Of a stretch of DNA of 64,000 nt, positions 41,613-50,016 are shown in pieces; the stretch's first letter is position 1; every line of letters starts with the position of its first letter. Origin of the DNA: Azotimanducus sp965220185 (GTDB lineage Bacteria > Pseudomonadota > Gammaproteobacteria > Pseudomonadales > Azotimanducaceae); NCBI GenBank assembly GCA_965220185.1, contig OZ244807.1, positions 2,480,001 to 2,544,000 of the forward strand, written 5' to 3'. Below the pieces are notes generated by a model that had not been told where the DNA came from, made no database searches, and worked only from the letters and a program-made list of their open reading frames with translations. Made by a program: the position numbers and the translations under genes.

Positions 41613-42587
41613 ATGAAAGCACTTCACTGCAAAGCCTACGGCCCGCCTGAATCGCTCGTCATCGAAGAAGTGCCCGATCCCGCGCCAGGCGCAGGCGAGG
41701 TGCTTGTCGAAGTGCGCTTCGCCGCGCTCAATTTCCCCGACGTGCTGATGATCGAAGGCAAGTATCAGTTCAAGCCGCCTTTTCCGTTTTCGCCCGGCAG
41801 TGAGTTTGCCGGCGTCGTGCGCGAAGTCGGTGAAGGCGTCTCGCAATTCGCGCGCGGCGACGAAGTGTTTGGCAACGCCATGGGCGGCGCCATGCGCGAA
41901 CTTGTGACAGCCCCTTCCGAGCGGCTCTACAAGAAGCCAGAAGCGCTCACTTTTGAAGGAGCATCAGGCATTCTCACCACCTACGGCACCAGCTACTACG
42001 CGCTCGTGCAGCGCGCCGCGATCAAAGCCGGGGAGATGCTGCTCGTTACCGGCGCCGCCGGCGGCGTTGGCGTCAGCGCCATTCAACTCGGCAAGGCATT
42101 CGGCGCGCGCGTCATCGCCGCGGCGAGCTCCGATGAGAAACTTGAAGTCGCATCGCAAGCAGGCGCAGACGATCTTGTGAACTACGGCGACGGGGACCTG
42201 AAGGAAAAAGTCAAAGCGCTCACCGGCGGCCAAGGTGCGGATGTCATCTACGATCCTGTCGGCGGCGACCTGTTCGATCAATGCATGCGCTGCGTCGCGT
42301 GGCAGGGGCGCGTGCTGGTAATCGGCTTCACCGCAGGCATCCCGAAGCTCCCAACCAATCTGGTACTTCTCAAGGGATGTCAGGTGGTCGGCGTCTTCTT
42401 TGGCTCGTGGACAACGCGCGACCCAGAAGGCATGACGCGCAATATTCATGAGATCGTCGCCATGATCGAGCGTGGCGAGTTCTCGCCGCTCGTCGGCGGC
42501 ACCTATCCTTTTGCAGACTACGCGGCCGCCTTTCGCTGCCTATCGGAGCGACGCGCCACCGGCAAGGTGCTGCTGAAAATTGCTTGA
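41613..42587 (+). CDS. NADPH:quinone oxidoreductase, zinc-independent MDR family
   Basis: A 324-residue quinone oxidoreductase-like enzyme. GroES-like N-terminal domain (FAALNFPDVLMIEGKYQFKPPFPFSPGSEFAGVV) and a Rossmann domain with GAAGGVGVSAIQLGKAFGARVIA. No catalytic zinc cysteines are present, as expected for the QOR class. Substrate unknown; NADPH-dependent quinone or enone reduction is inferred from the family. It starts 40 bp after gshA and overlaps the next gene by 8 bp. Confidence 0.92.
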   Translation: MKALHCKAYGPPESLVIEEVPDPAPGAGEVLVEVRFAALNFPDVLMIEGKYQFKPPFPFSPGSEFAGVVREVGEGVSQFARGDEVFGNAMGGAMRELVTAPSERLYKKPEALTFEGASGILTTYGTSYYALVQRAAIKAGEMLLVTGAAGGVGVSAIQLGKAFGARVIAAASSDEKLEVASQAGADDLVNYGDGDLKEKVKALTGGQGADVIYDPVGGDLFDQCMRCVAWQGRVLVIGFTAGIPKLPTNLVLLKGCQVVGVFFGSWTTRDPEGMTRNIHEIVAMIERGEFSPLVGGTYPFADYAAAFRCLSERRATGKVLLKIA

Positions 42588-43086
42588 ACGCATTGACATA
42601 GGCTCTTCTGAGTGCATGCTCGCAACGCTGCTCGGCTCGGCGTTTCTTCTGAGCGCGGCGGAGGTCTTCATGCATGTGCAGCTGCTCGAGCCCTGCCTGC
42701 TGTGCGTATCGCAGCAACTCGCGTTTTTCGCGATTGGCCTCTTCGCCGCTGTTGCGCTTGCGCTGAATTCGCGAGGCAGCGTGTATCCGGCAATCATCGG
42801 GATCGTCTCGGTCGGCGGCGCTGCCCTCGCCATCCGCCAGCTTTGGCTGCAAAGCCTGCCCGCGGACGAAGTCCCGGCGTGCGGCGCAAGCTTCGAATAC
42901 CTCGTCCAAGTCCTTCCGCTTGGCGAACTGATTGGTGCCATGATCTCGGGCACAGGCGAATGTGCCGAAATCGACTGGGCGCTGTTCGGTATTTCCATGG
43001 CTGGCTGGGCGCTGTTCGCGTTTGTGTGCTTCCTCATCGTGTCGGCGTACTGGCTTCGCAGTATTCTTATGACCAGGCGCTCATGA
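42580..43086 (+). CDS. dsbB: Disulfide bond formation protein B
   Basis: A 168-residue inner-membrane protein with four hydrophobic segments, which reoxidises DsbA using quinones. The first active pair is CLLC (in LLEPCLLCVSQQL). The second pair is the Cys in PACGASFEYL and the Cys in GTGECAEIDW, the DsbB hallmark, followed by ALFGISMAGWAL. The annotated start is a TTG at 42580; an ATG at 42616 is an alternative start. It lies between a quinone oxidoreductase and hemB and overlaps hemB by 4 bp. Confidence 0.9.
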   Translation: MLERIDIGSSECMLATLLGSAFLLSAAEVFMHVQLLEPCLLCVSQQLAFFAIGLFAAVALALNSRGSVYPAIIGIVSVGGAALAIRQLWLQSLPADEVPACGASFEYLVQVLPLGELIGAMISGTGECAEIDWALFGISMAGWALFAFVCFLIVSAYWLRSILMTRRS

Positions 43087-44072
43087 ACCGCCGCTTCCCC
43101 CATACGCGCATGCGCCGCAACAGGCGCCACAAGTGGCTTCGCGGCTTGGTGCGCGAGACCGACTTGCAAGTCACCGACCTCATCTATCCGGTGTTCGTGA
43201 CCGAAGGCAGCAAGCACCGCGAGCCGATCGCTTCCATGCCCGGCATCGAGCGTCGCTCGGTTGATCTTCTCGTCGAAGACGCAAAAAACTGGACCGATCT
43301 TGGCATCCCTTGCATCGCCCTTTTCCCACATGTCGAACCGGCCCTGAAAACCCCCGATGGCCGCGAAGCCGTCAATCCAGAAGGGTTGATCCCGCGTGCT
43401 GTGCAGGCCATCAAACGCGCCCTGCCCGACCTCGGCATCATCACCGACGCCGCGCTCGATCCTTACACCACGCACGGTCAGGACGGGATTGTCAATCGCG
43501 ACGGCTATGTTCTGAACGACGAAACCCTTGAAGTGCTATGCGCACAGTCGAAGGTCAACGCGGAAGCCGGCGCCGACGTGATCGCGCCATCGGACATGAT
43601 GGACGGACGCGTCGCCGCGATTCGCAACACCTTGGACGAAGCGGGTTTCGAGACGACGAGCATACTCGCCTACTCAGCCAAATACGCATCGAGCTACTAC
43701 GGACCGTTTCGCGACGCGGTTGGCTCGTCGTCATCCCTTGGCGCGGGCGATAAGAAGACCTACCAGATGGACCCGGCGAACAGCGACGAAGCCCTGCATG
43801 AAATCAAGCTCGACCTTGAAGAGGGTGCAGACTCCGTCATGGTAAAGCCCGCCATGCCCTATCTCGACATCATTCGCCGTGTCAAAACAAACTTCCGCGT
43901 ACCGACCTTCGCCTATCAAGTCAGCGGCGAGTACGCGATGCACATGGCGGCCATCGACAAGGGCTGGCTCGATGCGCGCGTCATCGTCGAATCGGTGCTC
44001 GCCATTCGGCGTGCGGGCGCGGACGGTGTGCTAACCTATTTCGCCGAGAAACTCGCAAAATCAATGGGTTGA
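43083..44072 (+). CDS. hemB: Delta-aminolevulinic acid dehydratase (porphobilinogen synthase)
   Basis: A 329-residue enzyme joining two aminolevulinate molecules. The catalytic lysines lie in ILAYSAKYASSYYGPF and DSVMVKPAMPYLD. The metal site reads TDAALDPYTTHGQDG, with Asp in place of the cysteines of zinc enzymes, so this is the Mg2+-type HemB known from Pseudomonas. ATG 43083 overlaps the dsbB stop; upstream frame extension is rejected. With hemL and hemJ it shows a C5-type haem pathway. Confidence 0.96.
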   Translation: MNRRFPHTRMRRNRRHKWLRGLVRETDLQVTDLIYPVFVTEGSKHREPIASMPGIERRSVDLLVEDAKNWTDLGIPCIALFPHVEPALKTPDGREAVNPEGLIPRAVQAIKRALPDLGIITDAALDPYTTHGQDGIVNRDGYVLNDETLEVLCAQSKVNAEAGADVIAPSDMMDGRVAAIRNTLDEAGFETTSILAYSAKYASSYYGPFRDAVGSSSSLGAGDKKTYQMDPANSDEALHEIKLDLEEGADSVMVKPAMPYLDIIRRVKTNFRVPTFAYQVSGEYAMHMAAIDKGWLDARVIVESVLAIRRAGADGVLTYFAEKLAKSMG

Positions 44073-44128
44073 CATATTCACCCTAGCGACCATGTTTCCC
44101 ACCTATCTAGCATGCAAGTGAGAATGCC

Positions 44129-44497
44129 ATGAGCCAATCGAATGACAATCAAATCGTCCACGTCACCGATGACACCTTCGAGCAGGAAGTGTTGAAGGCC
44201 GACCGCCCGGTGCTGCTCGACTATTGGGCAGAATGGTGCGGCCCCTGCAAAATGATTGCCCCGATCATCGATGAGATCGCCAGCGAATACGAGGGCAGCG
44301 TCAAGGTGTGCAAGATGGACATCGACGCCAGCCCCAACACGCCGCGCAAGTTCGGCGTGCGCGGCATTCCCACACTGATGCTGTTCAAGGACGGCGAAGT
44401 CGATTCAACCCGAGTCGGCGCGCTCTCCAAGTCGCAACTCAAAGCCTTTCTCGACAGCAACGTCGATCCGCGCACCGCAGCGCAAACCCAAGCTTGA
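44129..44497 (+). CDS. trxA: Thioredoxin 1
   Basis: A 122-residue thioredoxin with the active site WAEWCGPCKMIAP. The buried Asp is seen in VLLDYWAEW, and the cis-proline loop in VRGIPTLMLFKDGE. A slightly extended N-terminus (SQSNDNQIVHVTDDTF) and C-terminus (RTAAQTQA) are present. A single ribosome site precedes the ATG. It is followed after 1 bp by a small gene. Confidence 0.95.
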   Translation: MSQSNDNQIVHVTDDTFEQEVLKADRPVLLDYWAEWCGPCKMIAPIIDEIASEYEGSVKVCKMDIDASPNTPRKFGVRGIPTLMLFKDGEVDSTRVGALSKSQLKAFLDSNVDPRTAAQTQA

Positions 44498-44498
44498 A

Positions 44499-44717
44499 GT
44501 GGCGCTCGACAAGTACACCTCGGACCAAATCAAGGCAGAGATCAGCAAGCTCGCGGACGAGGGCCGGGCATTGCTGCGGCCGAGCGATGTCCTGACACGC
44601 CTTCGCGAGCTCGGCAGTCCGATCGGCGCGTGGAACATCCGCGCCGAATTCACGCGCCTCACCCGCGAGGGGTTTCTAGAATTCGATGCGGACACTGCGT
44701 ATTGGCGCGTGAAGTAA
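44499..44717 (+). CDS. 72-residue winged-helix-like protein, unknown function
   Basis: Starts at a GTG immediately after the trxA TGA. The sequence (SDQIKAEISKLADEGRALLR ... VLTRLRELGSPIGAWNIRAE ... FTRLTREGFLEFDADTAYWRV) reads as alpha-alpha-alpha-beta with a final aromatic strand, like a small winged helix. I do not recognise the family. The tight spacing suggests co-transcription with trxA. No DNA-binding evidence beyond the predicted fold. Confidence 0.65.
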   Translation: MALDKYTSDQIKAEISKLADEGRALLRPSDVLTRLRELGSPIGAWNIRAEFTRLTREGFLEFDADTAYWRVK

Positions 44718-44805
44718 CGACCTGAGCCTCAATGGTTTAAGTCTTCGAATGGTGTATTCTTAGCTTCTAAACACGGTTGGCCGTCATGACGCGAGTGAGC
44801 GCACT

Positions 44806-45876
44806 ATGAAAGTGATAGGCGTAGACTTTACCAGTGCACCTACATGCACGAATCCCATTGCAGTTGCAACCAGTGAACTGGTCGACGGCGAACTTCGAAT
44901 TACGTCACTGCGAGGACTAGAGAGCTTCCCCCTGTTCGAAGAAGCAATCTCCGCGTCGGGTCCTTGGGTCGCGGGGATGGACTTTCCGTTTGGGCAACCG
45001 GCCAGACTGATGCGAGCGCTTGAGTGGCCGACATCTTGGCACGATTACGTCAACAAAATATGGTCTATGGGAAAAGAGGCGTTCGAATCGGAAATTCAGC
45101 GTTATGGCGACGGTCAACCGAAGGGCAAGAAACGCCTCAAGCGTGCCACCGACCCGAAAGCAGCCGCTAGCCCGATGAATACAGTAAACCCTCCAGTTGG
45201 CAAAATGTTCTTTCAGGGCGCATACCGAATCCTGCACTCTGGCGCATCCATCATGCCGTGCGCTCCGAATGAGGACAGCCGGATAATCCTTGAAGCCTAT
45301 CCCGCACTAGTCGCCGAGGCATTGGCCGGAACTAGGTCATACAAGGCAAGCAAGAAAAAGCAAGACACGCCGAATCGTCGTGAAGCGAGAGCCAACATCG
45401 TATCCGCCTTGTCCGGGGAACCGTGCCAGCAAACATATGGATGCCGTGTCGAATTGTCAGAAACCGACAAAGAACAGATGATCAAAGACCCGAAGGCGGA
45501 TTTCTTGGATGCGGTGCTCTGCGCGGTGCAAGCGGCTTGGGCATCCTCGCAACCCAACTATGGGATTCCAAGCTCCTGCAACAAGGATGAGGGGTGGATT
45601 GTCGATCCGTCTCAGCTACGCGAAAAGGCATCTTCGCCACGCGTTGAGAACCTTCTTGATCGAATCACGACCGATCCATCGATATGTCACGGTCAGCCGT
45701 GCTTGCGAGGATTGCGCTATCCAGTGGACACGATACTCGACTTGTTGAGTTCAGGCATGACCACTCAGGACATCCTCGCCGACTACAACGATCTTGAACC
45801 GGAAGACCTGTCGGCAGCACTCGCATTCGCCGCACGCCTCAGCCGTGTCAAGGGCATGCAGGCTCTCGCAACGTGA
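44806..45876 (+). CDS. DUF429 domain fused to a C-terminal DUF433 antitoxin-like domain
   Basis: A 356-residue protein. Residues 1-250 match the DUF429 pattern: MKVIGVDFTSAPTCTNPIAV at the start (RNase H-like strand with Asp), GMDFPFGQP, ILEAYPALVAEAL and DFLDAVLCAVQAAW at the end. Residues ~280-345 match DUF433: LLDRITTDPSICHGQPCLRG, LRYPVDTILDLLSSGMTTQD, ILADYNDLEPEDLSAALAFA. DUF433 proteins are usually separate ~75-residue antitoxin-like HTH proteins. The stop overlaps the next gene (DUF5615) by 4 bp. Presumed role: antitoxin and DNA-binding half of a toxin-antitoxin pair carrying an extra nuclease-like domain (inference). Confidence 0.8.
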   Translation: MKVIGVDFTSAPTCTNPIAVATSELVDGELRITSLRGLESFPLFEEAISASGPWVAGMDFPFGQPARLMRALEWPTSWHDYVNKIWSMGKEAFESEIQRYGDGQPKGKKRLKRATDPKAAASPMNTVNPPVGKMFFQGAYRILHSGASIMPCAPNEDSRIILEAYPALVAEALAGTRSYKASKKKQDTPNRREARANIVSALSGEPCQQTYGCRVELSETDKEQMIKDPKADFLDAVLCAVQAAWASSQPNYGIPSSCNKDEGWIVDPSQLREKASSPRVENLLDRITTDPSICHGQPCLRGLRYPVDTILDLLSSGMTTQDILADYNDLEPEDLSAALAFAARLSRVKGMQALAT

Positions 45877-46226
45877 AGTTCCTTATCGATGCGCAACTGC
45901 CCATGAGGCTTGCGCATTGGATGAGAGAGAAAGGACATGGTGTCATTCACACAAGAGACCTTCCAGACGGAAATCGAACGAAAGACCAAGACATAATCCG
46001 CATTTCCATACGGGAGCAGCGCACGGTCGTCACCAAGGACGGGGGTTTTGTCGATACGCTTCTGCTCCAACAGATGCCCCTTCGACTCCTGTTGGTCTCC
46101 ACAGGCAACATCAGCAACGAGGAATTGCTCAAGCTGATCGAAGACAATCACGATTCAATTGTCAGTTCGCTCCAACATGCTGATTTCGTCGAGCTTGGTC
46201 AGCGCTCCTTGATCATTCGCCGATAG
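45873..46226 (+). CDS. DUF5615 PIN-like toxin
   Basis: A 117-residue PIN-like protein (Mut7-C related). Acidic positions of the PIN active site are seen in KFLIDAQLPMRLAHWM (Asp6), the DxD-like DLPDGNRTKDQDIIRIS, and VVTKDGGFVD. It starts with a GTG at 45873 overlapping the DUF433 gene. DUF433-DUF5615 pairs are a widespread toxin-antitoxin-like arrangement; the ribonuclease activity is inferred from the PIN family. It ends 7 bp before the convergent aldehyde dehydrogenase gene. Confidence 0.82.
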   Translation: MKFLIDAQLPMRLAHWMREKGHGVIHTRDLPDGNRTKDQDIIRISIREQRTVVTKDGGFVDTLLLQQMPLRLLLVSTGNISNEELLKLIEDNHDSIVSSLQHADFVELGQRSLIIRR

Positions 46227-46232
46227 CTGCGT

Positions 46233-47684
46233 CTATATCCCACCAAGACACAGGTATTTGATTTCCAAGTATTCGTCGATCCCGTACTTGGAGCCTTCGC
46301 GCCCGTGCCCGGATTCCTTCATGCCACCGAAGGGCGCGGCTTCATTCGAGATGATGCCTTCGTTGATGCCGACAATACCGAAATCGAGCTGCTCTGCGAC
46401 TCGCCAGATGCGGCCTACGTCTCGCGAATAAAAGTATCCTGCAAGGCCGTATTCAGTGTCATTGGCGAGTTCGATCGCCTCCTGCTCGGATTCGAACTGC
46501 ACAAGCGGCGTCACGGGGCCGAATATCTCTTCGCGGAACACGCGCATGTCAGGCCGCACGCCCGCCAGCACTGTCGGCTCCACAAAGCATTCGCCATGAC
46601 CCGCGCGATGACCTCCGGTGATAACTTCCGCACCGAGCTCGCGTGCGTCTTCAACCATGCCGAGCACCTTGTCAGCCGCCGCCTTGTTGATCAGCGGCCC
46701 GATATCCGTGCCGGCATGCATCCCATTGCCGACCTTCATGGCGCGAACCGCTGCTGCCAAACGCTCTGAAAACGCTTGGTAGACGCCGGATTGCACAAGC
46801 ACCCGGTTGGCGCAGACACAGGTTTGACCAGCGTTGCGGTACTTGCAGACCAAGGCGCCGGCAACAGCCGCGTCAAGATCCGCATCGTCAAAAACGATGA
46901 ACGGTGCGTTGCCGCCGAGTTCCATCGAAGTGCGCTTCACCGTCGTCGCGCACTGTGCAATGAGTTTTTTACCCACCTTCGTTGAGCCAGTGAACGTGAG
47001 TTTGCGAACCTTCGGATTGGAGGTCAGTTCAACACCAATCGCTTCGATGTCGCCAACCACCATATTGATGACACCAGGCGGGATGCCAGCGCGAACCGCC
47101 AATTCAGCAATGGCAAACGCAGAAAGCGGCGTGGCGTTGGCGGGCTTGCAGACCACCGTGCAGCCGGCAGCGAGCGCCGCGCCCACCTCGCGGGTGAGCA
47201 TGGCGATGGGGAAGTTCCACGGCGTGATGCAAGCCACCACGCCCACAGGCTGTTTGATGGTGACGACGCGCTTGTCAGCGGCAGGGCCGGGGATGGTGTC
47301 GCCATAGACTCTGCGGGCTTCTTCCGAGAACCATTCAATGAACGCAGCGCCGTAGGCCACTTCGCCTCGGGACTCCGCCAAGGGTTTGCCTTGCTCGATG
47401 GTCATGATGGCAGCCAGATCTTCCTGATGCGCCATCATCAAATCGAACCATCGCCTCAGCAATCCAGCACGCGCCTTGGCTGTCTGATTGCGCCATGCAT
47501 TCAACGCCTCGTAAGCGACACCAATGGCTCGCATGGTCTCGGCAGTGCCGCAGCGCGCTACCTGGGCAATGACTTCGCCGTCAGCCGGATTGTGTACCGG
47601 GAAGGTGGCACCGTCATCGGCATCATGCCAGCAACCGTTGATGAATGCTTGGGTTCTTAATAGTTGCGGATCTTGTAGCTGCAC
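46233..47684 (-). CDS. NAD(P)+-dependent aldehyde dehydrogenase, succinate-semialdehyde type
   Basis: A 483-residue ALDH-superfamily enzyme most like GabD. The catalytic Glu is in TSMELGGNAPFIVF and the catalytic Cys in YRNAGQTCVCANRVLV. The cofactor motif is FTGSTKVGKKL. It is the distal gene of the pyrimidine-catabolism cluster. That context suggests oxidation of malonate semialdehyde or a related product of beta-alanine, although GabD sequence type indicates succinate semialdehyde; the substrate remains open. Confidence 0.88.
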   Translation of the reverse strand: MQLQDPQLLRTQAFINGCWHDADDGATFPVHNPADGEVIAQVARCGTAETMRAIGVAYEALNAWRNQTAKARAGLLRRWFDLMMAHQEDLAAIMTIEQGKPLAESRGEVAYGAAFIEWFSEEARRVYGDTIPGPAADKRVVTIKQPVGVVACITPWNFPIAMLTREVGAALAAGCTVVCKPANATPLSAFAIAELAVRAGIPPGVINMVVGDIEAIGVELTSNPKVRKLTFTGSTKVGKKLIAQCATTVKRTSMELGGNAPFIVFDDADLDAAVAGALVCKYRNAGQTCVCANRVLVQSGVYQAFSERLAAAVRAMKVGNGMHAGTDIGPLINKAAADKVLGMVEDARELGAEVITGGHRAGHGECFVEPTVLAGVRPDMRVFREEIFGPVTPLVQFESEQEAIELANDTEYGLAGYFYSRDVGRIWRVAEQLDFGIVGINEGIISNEAAPFGGMKESGHGREGSKYGIDEYLEIKYLCLGGI

Positions 47685-47709
47685 AGCGTTCTCCTTAGGC
47701 CCTGTAGGT

Positions 47710-48576
47710 TCAAGGTGCGGTCAAGTGATTGTAGCTGTCCGGCCTTCGATCACGATAGAACTGCCAAGTGTTACGCACCTCCTCGATCAGGTCGAGGTCA
47801 AGCTCGGCGACGAGCAGCTCGTCGCGACCTTCCGCAGCTTGGGCGACGATCTTCCCGCGCGGGTCAACAAAATAGCTGCGGCCATAGAACTCGCCAAGAT
47901 TCCAAGGCGCTTCCACGCCCACCCTGTTCACGCATCCCATGAAATAGCCATTGGCAACGGCGTGCGCGGATTGCTCAAGCTCCCAAAGATGCCCTGACAG
48001 GCCCTTGACCGTCGCCGAAGGGTTGTAGACGATTTGTGCGCCGTTCAGTCCGAGCGCGCGGGCGCCTTCGGGAAAGTGGCGGTCGTAGCAGATATAGACA
48101 CCAATTTTGGCATATGCCGTTTCAAACACAGGATAGCCGAGGTTGCCGGGGCGGAAGAAGAACTTTTCCCAAAAGCCAGAGGTATGGGGAATGTGCGTTT
48201 TACGGTACTTGCCGAGGTAGCTGCCGTCAGCATCGAGCACGGCTGCGGTGTTATAGAGAAGGCCGGGTGCCTCTTGCTCGTAGATCGGGGCGATGATGAC
48301 CATGCGCAGCTCGCGAGCAAGTTCAGCGAGGCGTTCGCAGGTGGGGCCGGGCACAGGCTCGGCGGTCTCGTACCACGAGGCGTCCTGGCTCGGGCAGAAG
48401 TAGGGGGTGTTGAAAACTTCTTGCAGACACAGTATCTGCACGCCGCGGCGGGCGGCGTCGTGTATGAAGGGAACGTGCTTGGCGAGCATGGCCTCTACGA
48501 TGTCCGGCTTGCGGGTTGCCGGATCAAGTTCCGGCAAGGAAAGCTGTATCAGTCCTGTGGTGATGGTTCTTGGCAT
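47710..48576 (-). CDS. Beta-ureidopropionase / N-carbamoyl-amino acid amidohydrolase
   Basis: A 288-residue nitrilase-superfamily enzyme hydrolysing N-carbamoyl-beta-alanine to beta-alanine, CO2 and NH3. The Glu-Lys-Cys triad is visible: CLQEVFNTPYF (Glu), LGKYRKTHIPH (Lys) and VYICYDRHFPEGAR (Cys). The N-terminus and length also resemble N-carbamoylputrescine amidase, but the adjacent dihydropyrimidinase favours the pyrimidine role. Divided from its neighbours by short gaps on the same strand. Confidence 0.88.
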   Translation of the reverse strand: MPRTITTGLIQLSLPELDPATRKPDIVEAMLAKHVPFIHDAARRGVQILCLQEVFNTPYFCPSQDASWYETAEPVPGPTCERLAELARELRMVIIAPIYEQEAPGLLYNTAAVLDADGSYLGKYRKTHIPHTSGFWEKFFFRPGNLGYPVFETAYAKIGVYICYDRHFPEGARALGLNGAQIVYNPSATVKGLSGHLWELEQSAHAVANGYFMGCVNRVGVEAPWNLGEFYGRSYFVDPRGKIVAQAAEGRDELLVAELDLDLIEEVRNTWQFYRDRRPDSYNHLTAP

Positions 48577-48615
48577 CGATGTTCTCGCTAAGTTGTGATG
48601 TGTGCGATAGAGACG

Positions 48616-50016
48616 CTAATTCACGCCGCTGAACAGCCCGCGCTTGAGAAACTCGCCTGCGCCAGCGCGCCCGTGCCATTCGTTGTCCGACACGATCACC
48701 TTGCCGCGACTGATGACCGTTTCGCTGAAGCCTTGTACCTCCATGCCCTCATAGGCGTTGTAGTCAACGCGCATGTGGTGGGTGCACGGATTGCCGACAC
48801 TGATGGTTTCGCGACGCTTTTGATCGAAGATCACGAGGTCCGCATCGCTGCCGACCGCGATCGTACCCTTTCTGGGGAACAGGCCGAATAGCTTGGCTGC
48901 CGCTGTCGAGGTGAGTTCAACGAACTCGTTGACCGATATTCTTCCGGCGGCGACTCCGCCGTTGTAGACGAGGCTCAAGCGATTCTCGACACCCGGCGCG
49001 CCATTTGGAATCTTGCTGAAGTCATCGATTCCGAGTGTTTTCTGATCCTTGAAACAGAACGGGCAGTGGTCGGTGGCTATACTCTGCAGATCGCCGAACT
49101 TGAGACCGCGCCAGAGCTCGTCCTGGTTCCAGCGCTCGCGAAGTGGCGGTGTCATTACGTACTTGGCACCCTCAAATGCCTCGCTGTCGTAATAACTAAT
49201 GTCGAGGAACAGGTATTGCGGGCAGGTCTCGGCGAACACAGGCACGCCTCGCTTGCGCGCAAGGTTGACCTGCTCAAGCGCATCGGCGCTGCTCAGGTGA
49301 ACGATGTAGACCGGCACACCAGCCACCTCCGCGATGGCGATAGAACGATGAACGCCTTCGGCCTCCATCCGCGTTGGCCGCGTCAAGGCGTGGTACTTCG
49401 GCGAGGTCTTGCCTTCCTTGAGCGCAAGCTTCACGATCTCGTCAATGACGATGCCATTTTCGGCGTGCATGCACACCAGGGTGCCGTCATCGCCAGCCTT
49501 GCGCATGGCGCGGAACAGCGTGCCGTCGTCAACATAGAGCACGCCCGGATAGGCCATGAACAGCTTGTATGAGGTGACGCCTTCGTCGGCCAGCCGTCTC
49601 ATCTCCCAGAGCCTGCTGTCTTCCATGTCGGTCACGATCATGTGGAAGCCATAGTCAATTGACGCCTTGCCTTCCGCCTTCTGATGCCATGTTTCAAGCG
49701 CTTCCAAGGTCGAATGGCCTTTTGGCTGAATGACGAAATCGATGATGGTCGTAGTGCCGCCAAACGCGGCAGCGAGCGTGCCGGACTCAAAGTCATCGGC
49801 GCTATTCGTGCCGCCGAATGGCATGTCCATATGCGTGTGCGGATCGACACCGCCGGGAATCACGAGCTTACCGGAAGCATCGATCACCTCGTCGGCATCG
49901 ATGTAGTCGTCGAGACGGCTGCCTATCAGCGAAACCTTGTCTTGTTCGACATAGATGTCGGCCTGATAGTCGTCAACCGCAGTGACGACGCGACCGTTAC
50001 GTATGAGTAGGGACAT
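48616..50016 (-). CDS. Dihydropyrimidinase
   Basis: A 466-residue amidohydrolase opening the ring of dihydrouracil or dihydrothymine. Metal ligands: HTHMD (residues ~57-61), the carboxylated Lys in TSYKLFMAYPGVLYVDDG, HAENG, VYIVHLSSADAL, and Asp in IATDHCPF. The length and motif set are those of the D-hydantoinase/dihydropyrimidinase family. Its start overlaps the permease gene by 20 bp. The dihydropyrimidine dehydrogenase needed upstream in the pathway is not in this window. Confidence 0.93.
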   Translation of the reverse strand: MSLLIRNGRVVTAVDDYQADIYVEQDKVSLIGSRLDDYIDADEVIDASGKLVIPGGVDPHTHMDMPFGGTNSADDFESGTLAAAFGGTTTIIDFVIQPKGHSTLEALETWHQKAEGKASIDYGFHMIVTDMEDSRLWEMRRLADEGVTSYKLFMAYPGVLYVDDGTLFRAMRKAGDDGTLVCMHAENGIVIDEIVKLALKEGKTSPKYHALTRPTRMEAEGVHRSIAIAEVAGVPVYIVHLSSADALEQVNLARKRGVPVFAETCPQYLFLDISYYDSEAFEGAKYVMTPPLRERWNQDELWRGLKFGDLQSIATDHCPFCFKDQKTLGIDDFSKIPNGAPGVENRLSLVYNGGVAAGRISVNEFVELTSTAAAKLFGLFPRKGTIAVGSDADLVIFDQKRRETISVGNPCTHHMRVDYNAYEGMEVQGFSETVISRGKVIVSDNEWHGRAGAGEFLKRGLFSGVN

